In this document: positions 58,000-64,000 of the stretch, piece after piece
Layout of the letters: every line of letters begins with the position of its first letter
Position numbering within the stretch: the first letter of the stretch is position 1
Assembly (NCBI GenBank): GCA_019914945.1
Contig: CM034106.1
Coordinates: 6,572,001 to 6,636,000, forward strand
Reading direction: 5' to 3'
Length of the DNA: 64,000 nucleotides
Origin: Typha latifolia
Lineage: Eukaryota; Streptophyta; Magnoliopsida; Poales; Typhaceae
Notes under the pieces: model-generated
The model's database searches: none
Seen by the model: the letters and a program-made list of their open reading frames with translations, nothing else
Told to the model about the DNA's origin: nothing
Translations under genes and position numbers: made by a program

Positions 58000-58741
58000 T
58001 GTTGTGCAAAATACTCAAATGGGTGAGGAAAGTGGAAACAAAACCTTTCACCCTCAAACAAATTCAAATAGAATAGCAATAATTTGGGGTAAACCAAATA
58101 TTAGCAAAGCTAATATCAATATCAATGTGGGAACTCCAAATACAAAATGCTAGTTGTAGAGAACTTCAAATATCCAAGGTAATCACAAATATGAACACCA
58201 AATAGATGTAAACCATGAAGAGAAAAGAGGGAGAGACACGATTTACGTTGTTCGGCGATGTGCCTACATCCACGGGCTGGGCAATCTTCAATCCACTATA
58301 CAAATCTTCAAATACAAAAAGTTTATAACTCTAATCTCTCTCTAAACAATGGTGGCTCTCTCCTACAAGTTTTTCTCTCTTACAAAATGTCCACCCAAAA
58401 ACCCTAAAATCCAACATTTCTATTTATAGGGCCGGTTCACATTGGAGATTTTCGCATCACGTTCGAATGCCCCTGGGGACGCATTCGAACATGTCCATTA
58501 TCAAAGCAGCAGGGCGCATTCGAACGCGCCTAGCGCAAATGCAGACTGCCTACAGAAACAGCTGCTCTCAGGTTGGCTCGTGTTTGAATGCGGCTGGGCC
58601 ATTCGAATGCCTGCATCACAGACTGTTCTCTGTCTGGAGCCCAGGTTAGAACGCCCCCAGGGCCCGTTCAAACGCGCGGCACAGAAATGCTGATACATGC
58701 TGAATTTTTTGCTGAAACTGAATTTGAGCCAATTTTTAACA
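58000..58741 (-). repeat. copia-3 5' LTR
   Basis: The 742-bp LTR is collinear with the 3' copy but lacks about 60 bp in the array region. The TATA box (CTATAAATAG, about 58420-58429, minus strand) is kept. Confidence 0.9.
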
Positions 58742-58746
58742 CTATC

Positions 58747-59540
58747 TACTTGAAAAAAATTGTAAGCTATTATGGATGTGTTTTTGGCCAAAATATCAAC
58801 ATAGAAAAACTGGCACCGGAATTTAGCAACAAATCATCAAGCTCAAATTGTAGAGAAGTCACTGAAACCCTCCAAGTGTAGCACCTGAATATCAGAGATA
58901 AATGTCTTGGCAGCCCTTTATTGTCCTAGCAATAAAAAATCAAGCCTTTCTCAATTTGTGGTTGACAAGGTTAAAGCTAAGCTTGCAGGTTGGAAATCAA
59001 AGACTCTCTCGCAAGCTAGCAAGCTGGTCCTCTTGAAATTTGTCTTAAGTTTGATTTTGGTCCATTTTATGGCAATTATAGCCTATCCTAATGTTCTTCT
59101 CAAGAGGTTATCTACAGCTATGAGGGACTTATGGTGCACTAGTAGATCTAATAAAAAAAAAACTTAAGGAAATTAGAGCTTCTATGCAGACCAATGGAAA
59201 GCGGCAACATGGGCATTAGACAAATGGGATTAGTAAACAAAAATTTAATACTAAAGCTTGCATGTTGCCTGCAAGCTGAGCCTCACAGTTCTTAGACCCA
59301 ACTATTAAAGGCTAGATCCTACCATCACACTTCTTTCTGGGAAGCTAAGAAACCTCATCATTCCTCCTAGGCTTGGTCAACCATCCTTAGTGTCAGAAGC
59401 TTGCTTAGACAAAATATCATCTAAGAGATTGGCAATGGCAGTCATATTCACCCAAGATCTGATCCTTGGCTACCGTTACCCTTTCATCCCATCCTTCTAT
59501 TCCACCAAGTAGCACTGCACTCTTAAAGATCTCACTACAT
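58747..59540 (+). pseudogene. LINE-1 ORF2, end of RT and beyond
   Basis: Text resumes directly after copia-3: KKIVSYYGCVFGQNINIEK (the 'sG..iN..Ks' motif after YADD), then VVDKVKAKLAGWKSKTLSQA and LVLLKFVLSLILVHFMA, the conserved LINE 'kl.gWk...Ls.agr..LiksVl' thumb. Further frames down to about 59400 are broken. Confidence 0.8.
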
Positions 59541-59560
59541 AGCAAGAGTGGAATTGGGGA

Positions 59561-60652
59561 ATGAGAGAGAAAGCCGGCCAGGAAAAAAAGTTACGACGGC
59601 TAATTGTGGCGATGGAGAGCGTTGGAGGGAGATCACCTCCGGCACCTAAGGGAGGGGAAGATGTCCAACTCCGGCGGGCTTCCTCCTCGAAAGCGACAGA
59701 ACTTGAAATAAGGGACAACCAGGGCAAGGATGGAATCCACCAACCTGCAAAAGGAAGGTCATGGGCAGAGGTGGCAGCTGGCCGAGATAAGTTGGGAGGC
59801 ACCAAAGGGAGGATCTCGGAGGAGATCTTGGCTAAACTTAAGGAGCAAACAGACGACTGTGTAATAATAGATCTAGCGTTATTGGCGAAGTGCAGGGAGA
59901 GATGGAAGTTGTCCTTATTTGGACGCTTCATGGGAGCTTATGTCCCACTACCCAGGCTGAAGGCTATGCTAGCCAAGTTGTGGAATGGGATAGATGGCTT
60001 TGCGGTGTCGGACATGGCTGAGGGATTCTATGTATTCCTGTTTGATAAGGAAGATATGATGTATGTTCTCACAAATGGGCCGTGGACGCTGGGGGGTATG
60101 GTGCTCAACCTCATCAAATGGAGAGATAATTTCCGACCATCGCCGGAAGCGTTCACCACGACCCCGGTCTGGATTCAACTCCACGACCTTCCGCAGAATA
60201 CTTGGGAGCTCGAATCCTTGATTCCGGTCGCGGCATATTTCGGCAAGCCATTGCGGGTTGATGAAACCACTCTCGATCACTCCAAGAGTAGGTTTGCAAG
60301 AGTGTGTGTGGAGGTGGACTTGGGACAACCTTTGAAGCAGGTGGTATGGTTAGGACTTAGAGAACACAACCTCGAGCAAAGAGTGGTGTATGAAGGTGCG
60401 CCCACAATTTGTTTCAAATGTGGTAGACTGGGTCATGACAAAGCCACTTGTAATGCTCATCACCCAGAGCCAAAAACTAAGGATGAGGCTCGACAGGAGG
60501 ATCAGCACAATGCTGCGGCAAACCGGAGGCCAGGAGATGGCAAAGAGAATGTGGCGGATATGGATAGCTCCGTGTTTGGTCCATGGATGAAGGTGACCAG
60601 GAAGCCTAAGCAGGGGTACATGAAAGGTAGATTTGTTGGGCAAAGGGGCTAG
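59561..60652 (+). CDS. LINE-2 ORF1, DUF4283 and zinc knuckle
   Basis: A 363-codon frame could start at 59561 or at 59611 (MESVGGRSPP). A disordered N-terminus with GRSWAEVAAG precedes the DUF4283 domain (WKLSLFGRFMGAYVPLPRLK through TNGPWTLGGMVLNLIKW), a VWIQLHDLPQNTWELESL segment, and a CCHC knuckle CFKCGRLGHDKATC (about codons 283-296). This is the nucleic-acid-binding ORF1 protein of plant L1 elements. A stop at 60650-60652 is probably a frameshift, because ORF1 text continues in another frame. Confidence 0.88.
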   Translation: MREKAGQEKKLRRLIVAMESVGGRSPPAPKGGEDVQLRRASSSKATELEIRDNQGKDGIHQPAKGRSWAEVAAGRDKLGGTKGRISEEILAKLKEQTDDCVIIDLALLAKCRERWKLSLFGRFMGAYVPLPRLKAMLAKLWNGIDGFAVSDMAEGFYVFLFDKEDMMYVLTNGPWTLGGMVLNLIKWRDNFRPSPEAFTTTPVWIQLHDLPQNTWELESLIPVAAYFGKPLRVDETTLDHSKSRFARVCVEVDLGQPLKQVVWLGLREHNLEQRVVYEGAPTICFKCGRLGHDKATCNAHHPEPKTKDEARQEDQHNAAANRRPGDGKENVADMDSSVFGPWMKVTRKPKQGYMKGRFVGQRG

Positions 60653-60657
60653 GGGGG

Positions 60658-61569
60658 TTGGCCGCTCGGCCGAGTGGAGGGAGTAAAAGAACACCAGCTC
60701 CGGCAAGTCAGAGGGAGGAGCCGCTCGGTCGAGGCAATGCAAATCGCCAGAACTTGGGAAACATGAAGATCTTCACAGATGGTGTACCATCCATCCAGAA
60801 GATAGGTGCACAGGGTATGAGGGAAGCAAGTAGTATGCTACCAAGGAAAGCTGAGAAAGGGAAAAAGGTGGTGCATGGGGAGCAGACACCATATGGCAGG
60901 TGGGAGAAGGGTGAAACTTTGACGGGGAGGGTTGATGCCTGGATGAATGAGAAGATACATTTACATCAGAAGAGAAGCCAAGCAAATAGAAAGGAAGGCA
61001 TCGTCGTAGCCAACAAAACTCTTGGCTTAGCATTAAATGCTGAAGCTGAAGATATTGTCAGAGTGGATGGAAGCGGGCGACAGGACAGCCTTGATGATAG
61101 CGATGTTGGGACAACTGGCAATGTGGATTGTAGACATAAAGTGGTACCCTCCTGGCCAAAAACTACCTCAGTAGGAGGGTTTGTGTTTCATTGTGGGGAT
61201 GGACGTAATCGAGGTGGCAACAAGGCCTACGTAAAAACTAACAAAACTCCTAAACCTAGGGTTTTCTCTCTTGCCAGTGCTTACCCGAAGGAAGTGGTAG
61301 CTGAAGGGGTCGCTTCTATCAGGATCGATCCGCAGACCAATGAACAGTTAGAAGCTCCGAAAGAACATACTAATGCAGTCGCAGTCCTCAAAAGCAATAT
61401 CCAAATGGAGGTAATGGAGAAACAGGTTGGGCGGCTGCTACATAGCCGGTTAGAGAACCTAGCGCTGGTACCGGTTACATCTCAGCTAGTGATGGGTCCA
61501 GATGCGATGGAGGAGGATAAGGCCCGGGAAAAGGATGGGCCATCTTTGAAGAGAGGCAGGAGGGATTAG
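60658..61569 (+). pseudogene. LINE-2 ORF1 C-terminal part (shifted frame)
   Basis: A 303-codon frame without a proper ATG at its start reads PSGGSKRTPAPASQREEPLG, then long hydrophilic, low-conservation sequence with no recognised domain. Its position between the knuckle and ORF2, and its composition, fit the variable tail of plant LINE ORF1. Confidence 0.6.
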
Positions 61570-61605
61570 CAACCCTTCTCCCCATTATTTCTCATTCATA
61601 TTAAT

Positions 61606-62733
61606 GTTTAAGAGTATTATCTAGAACTGTCGGGGGGCCTTGAAGAAAGAGGTGCTCGATAGGTGTCGGGATCTTCATAGGGAACATAACCTAGACATAC
61701 TATGTTTAGTGGAAACTCATGTAGATTGGGATCGGGGTCATAAGGTGGCCAGAGAACTAGGGCGACAGTGGTGCCATTTTTGTATTCCGGCAATTGGCGC
61801 ATCCGGCGGGATTGTGATCCTGTGGCAACCCAACTTGGGGTGGGTGGATGTTATTGCGGCATCCAGATATGCTGCTCATATGGTCATCACCCCACCAGAT
61901 GGACTAACATGGATGATGACCATTGTTTATGCTAGTAGTGAGCTGGAGAATCAGTGTGAACTATGGAGGGTAGCCGGGGATTTCAACGCATACCTTTCCA
62001 TTCATGAAAAGAAGTGTAGCGAGTTGGCGACTCTTGGGGCGAAGGCCAGAGTATTCCGTACATTTGTGGACTAAGTCGGGCTTTGTGATTTAGGCTATGA
62101 GGGTGTTCCCTATACTTGGTGCAACAACAGGCCCGGGGAGGGTAGAATTTGGATAAGGTTGGACAGAGTGCTTGCTAATGCTAGATGGCTCAATGCAAAC
62201 TGCCATAGCAAGGTGATACACCTAGACCGTTCTGGATCTGACCATGCACCGTTACTGTTGCTTGGAGCAAGTGGAGGCGAGACGCTACTAGGAAGGCAGC
62301 CTTTTCGGTTCAAAAAGTTGTGGATGGAATATGAGGAATGTAAAGACATAATGATGCAAACTTGGAGCTCAGAAAGCAACGGGAACCCACTGCATGCATT
62401 CACCCACAAGATCAAGCTGTTGCATGAAGCGCTTCGAACGTGGAGTAGAGTCTATGTTGGGTCGGTGGAGCAAAAGTTAAAGGAGGCACAGGAGGCTATT
62501 GAAGAGATGGAGAAGAAGGATGTTAGTGAAGGCTTGAATAGTGAAGAGGTGCCTCTCCTCCGCAGTTTGTACAACAAAAAATGCGCCTTGAGCAGGCAAG
62601 TTAACATTAAATGGATGCAGAGATCCCGCGTTCAATGGGTTAATGAGGGGGATTTAAATACCAAGTTCTCCCACCTGTCGGCTACTATTAGGAACCGTCG
62701 GAATCATATTGTTGGGTTGATGTGGATGGACGA
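61606..62733 (+). pseudogene. LINE-2 ORF2 endonuclease and linker
   Basis: It starts MFKSII then a stop in place of Trp, then NCRGALKKEVLDRC. Endonuclease motifs follow: CLVETHVDWD (catalytic Glu), GGIVILW, VAGDFNAYLS, RLDRVLANARW and SGSDHAPLLL (SDH intact). Another stop sits at about 62072. The linker contains MQRSRVQWVNEGDLNTKFSH, standard before LINE RT. In function it would nick target DNA for target-primed reverse transcription. Confidence 0.88.
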
Positions 62734-63211
62734 AGTTTGGGTTACAGAACAAGAGGAGATTAGAAAGTGTTTCCAAAGCCATTACAAGGAGCTATGGGGC
62801 CATTAGGAGCCGGGTAGCATGGAGCAAGAATTGTGGAACCATTTACTAGTACTACTAGCTATATCGGATACAGACGGACTATAGCTAATCGCGCCAGTAT
62901 CAGTCAAGGAGATACGTCAAGCAATGTGGAGCTTACCGCATGGCAAAGATCCGGGGCCATACGGATTGCAAGAGTTTGGGTTACAGAACAAGAGGAGATT
63001 AGAAAGTGTTTCCAAAGCCATTACAAGGAGCTATGGGGCCATCAGGAGCCGGGTAGCACGGAGCAAGAACTGTGGAACCATTTACCAGTACTACCAGCTA
63101 TATCGGATAGAGACGGACTGCAGCTAATCGCGCCAGTATCAGTCAAGGAGATACGTCAAGCAATGTGGAGCTTACCTCATGGCAAAGATCCTGGGCTAGA
63201 CGGATTGCAAG
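62734..63211 (+). repeat. 239-bp tandem duplication in LINE-2 ORF2
   Basis: The segment from AGTTTGGGTTACAGAACAAG (62734) to GGATTGCAAG (62972) is repeated at 62973-63211. The period is 239 bp, not a multiple of three, so the duplication itself shifts the frame. The copies differ at about ten sites, nearly all with T or A in the first copy where the second has C or G (for example CCATTAGG/CCATCAGG, GCATGG/GCACGG). Confidence 0.95.
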
Positions 63212-64000
63212 CAGAGGTGTACACTACATACTAGGAGTCCATCGGCGTCCATCTTTGTAAAGCAATACTAGCTTTTTTCGAGAAAGGTAGATTGCCAAAT
63301 AAGTGGGGGGAGACCTTTATCACCCTTATCCCAAAGAAGGAGGCTCCTACTTCTGTCAAGGATTACCAACCAATATCGCTGTGCAACACTACTTATAAAG
63401 TCATCACCAAAATCCTTGTTGCGAGATTGAAACCGCTTCTGCGCAAATTGATCGGTCCGGAGCAGTCGGCATTCATGGCGGGGAGATCCATTCAGGACAA
63501 CACGCTAGCCGCTCAAGAACTAGCGCATTCCTTGGTGAACGACCGAGCGGAGGCTCCATTGATGATGGCGAAGATGGATATGGAGAAGGCCTATGATCGT
63601 CTATCGTGGGAGGCGGTGGCTTGGACGCTCAAGGCTATGAACTTCCTTACAAAGTGGATTAACGGATCTTGTGCCTGCATTAAGTTGCCTAGATTTGGCA
63701 TCTTAATTAACGGCTCTCCGACGGAGTGGCTCATACCCCACCGAGGGCTGCGGCAAGGCGACCCACTATCACCATACCTGTTCATAATCTGTTCACAAGT
63801 TCTAACATCAATCCTGAATGCAAAGGTGGAGACAGGTCTATTGGAAGGCTACAAGACGGACCAAGGGGACGTTTCACACCTCCTTTATGCTGATGACTTG
63901 CTACTAGTGGCGCGAGCGACGAAAGAGAATGCAAAGGCGTTGGTGGATGCATTGGATCAATACTCTGGGATGACGTATCAGAAGGTGAATATAGAGAAGT
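63212..64000 (+). pseudogene. LINE-2 reverse transcriptase, N-terminal and catalytic part
   Basis: The frame from the second repeat copy runs to a stop in a Trp position (about 63232) and then stays open to the window end. It shows FITLIPKKEAP, YQPISLCNTTYKVITKILVA, EQSAFMAGRSIQDNTLAAQE, MAKMDMEKAYDRLSWEAV, HRGLRQGDPLSPYLFIICSQ and the catalytic YADDLLLVARA (about 63887). All main RT blocks up to the active site are intact, with only the one stop in this part. The thumb and RNase H lie beyond the window. Confidence 0.9.

Larger units (their letters stand above)
55199..58741 (-). mobile_element. Ty1-copia element copia-3 with gag-protease only
   Basis: The LTRs are 55199-55999 (801 bp, 3') and 58000-58741 (742 bp, 5'), with ends TGTTAAAAATTGGC..TTGCACAACA on the minus strand. 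The flanks are TTATC (55194-55198) and CTATC (58742-58746), one mismatch. The primer site TTGGTATCAGAGC lies just inside the 5' LTR (57987-57999), and a polypurine GCCAAGGTGGAGAA precedes the 3' LTR (56001-56014). The internal region is only 2.0 kb and lacks integrase, RT and RNase H. It is unrelated to copia-1/2 in gag and LTR but carries the same TTCGAA array. Confidence 0.92.
42520..59540 (+). mobile_element. LINE-1 (L1-type), split by LTR copy C and copia-3
   Basis: Three collinear pieces make one LINE: ORF1 (42520-43508), ORF2 endonuclease to RT (52563-55198) and RT C-terminus/thumb onward (58747-about 59540). The two gaps are exactly the insertions flanked by CTTTG and by TTATC/CTATC. 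The 5' end is pyrimidine-rich (about 42530-42650) as in plant LINE leaders. The 3' end has no clear poly(A) and LINE-2 starts at about 59541. All ORFs are broken. Confidence 0.75.
59541..64000 (+). mobile_element. LINE-2 (L1-type), 5' part, cut by window end
   Basis: It holds a long ORF1 (from 59561), a second frame continuing ORF1, an ORF2 endonuclease from 61606, and RT running off the window. It is younger-looking than LINE-1, with long frames and few stops, most of them Trp-to-stop changes. It carries a 239-bp tandem duplication in ORF2. Confidence 0.88.

Overview
This window is a repeat-rich stretch of a flowering-plant nuclear genome; nothing in it fixes the species. The evidence is plant-type Ty1-copia and chromodomain Ty3-gypsy LTR retrotransposons primed by initiator-Met tRNA, L1-type LINEs with DUF4283/zinc-knuckle ORF1, Harbinger- and hAT-like DNA elements, and one spliced plant C2-domain gene. 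Only that gene (38374-41002, minus strand, three coding exons, CAR family) looks like a host gene. Nearly everything else is transposon sequence nested up to four levels deep. I could order most insertions from target-site duplications (TSDs) read directly at the boundaries.

Layout. 1-531: edge of an LTR. 532-2269: decayed LINE 3' end holding a Harbinger-like element (816-1893). 2270-19472: a ~3 kb LTR-like repeat (copy E) split by chromovirus G1 (2421-18897, TSD GCCCC). G1 holds a hAT-like MITE, a second ~3 kb LTR (copy A) that is itself split by copia-1 (4810-11763), and the stump of another gypsy element (G3). 19473-24581: LTR fragments in opposite orientations, unclassified DNA, a GAGC-rich repeat and a MITE. 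24613-37127: a DNA element with ~650-bp inverted arms, split by a solo gypsy LTR (25121-25913) and by copia-2 (26055-36613), whose 5' LTR is split by a third ~3 kb LTR (copy B). 38374-41900: the CAR gene and its promoter region. 42520-59540: LINE-1, split by LTR copy C (43509-52562, itself split by gypsy G2, 46567-52440) and by copia-3 (55199-58741). 59541-64000: LINE-2, cut by the window end.

The main finding is a promoter module shared by unrelated elements. Arrays built on the palindrome GCGTTCGAACGC lie about 60-150 bp inside the 5' end of the LTRs of copia-1/2, copia-3 and the G1-type chromoviruses, upstream of a TATA box. The same array plus a TATA box recurs inside copia-1 and copia-2, after pol. 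There it precedes a leader, a 263-bp intron with clean GT..AG ends, and a third ORF resembling the 'putative plant transposon protein' family. The three copia elements and G2 have lost part or all of integrase/RT, yet keep LTRs, primer sites and TSDs. They look non-autonomous, and copia-1 and copia-2 still carry the ORF3 transcription unit.
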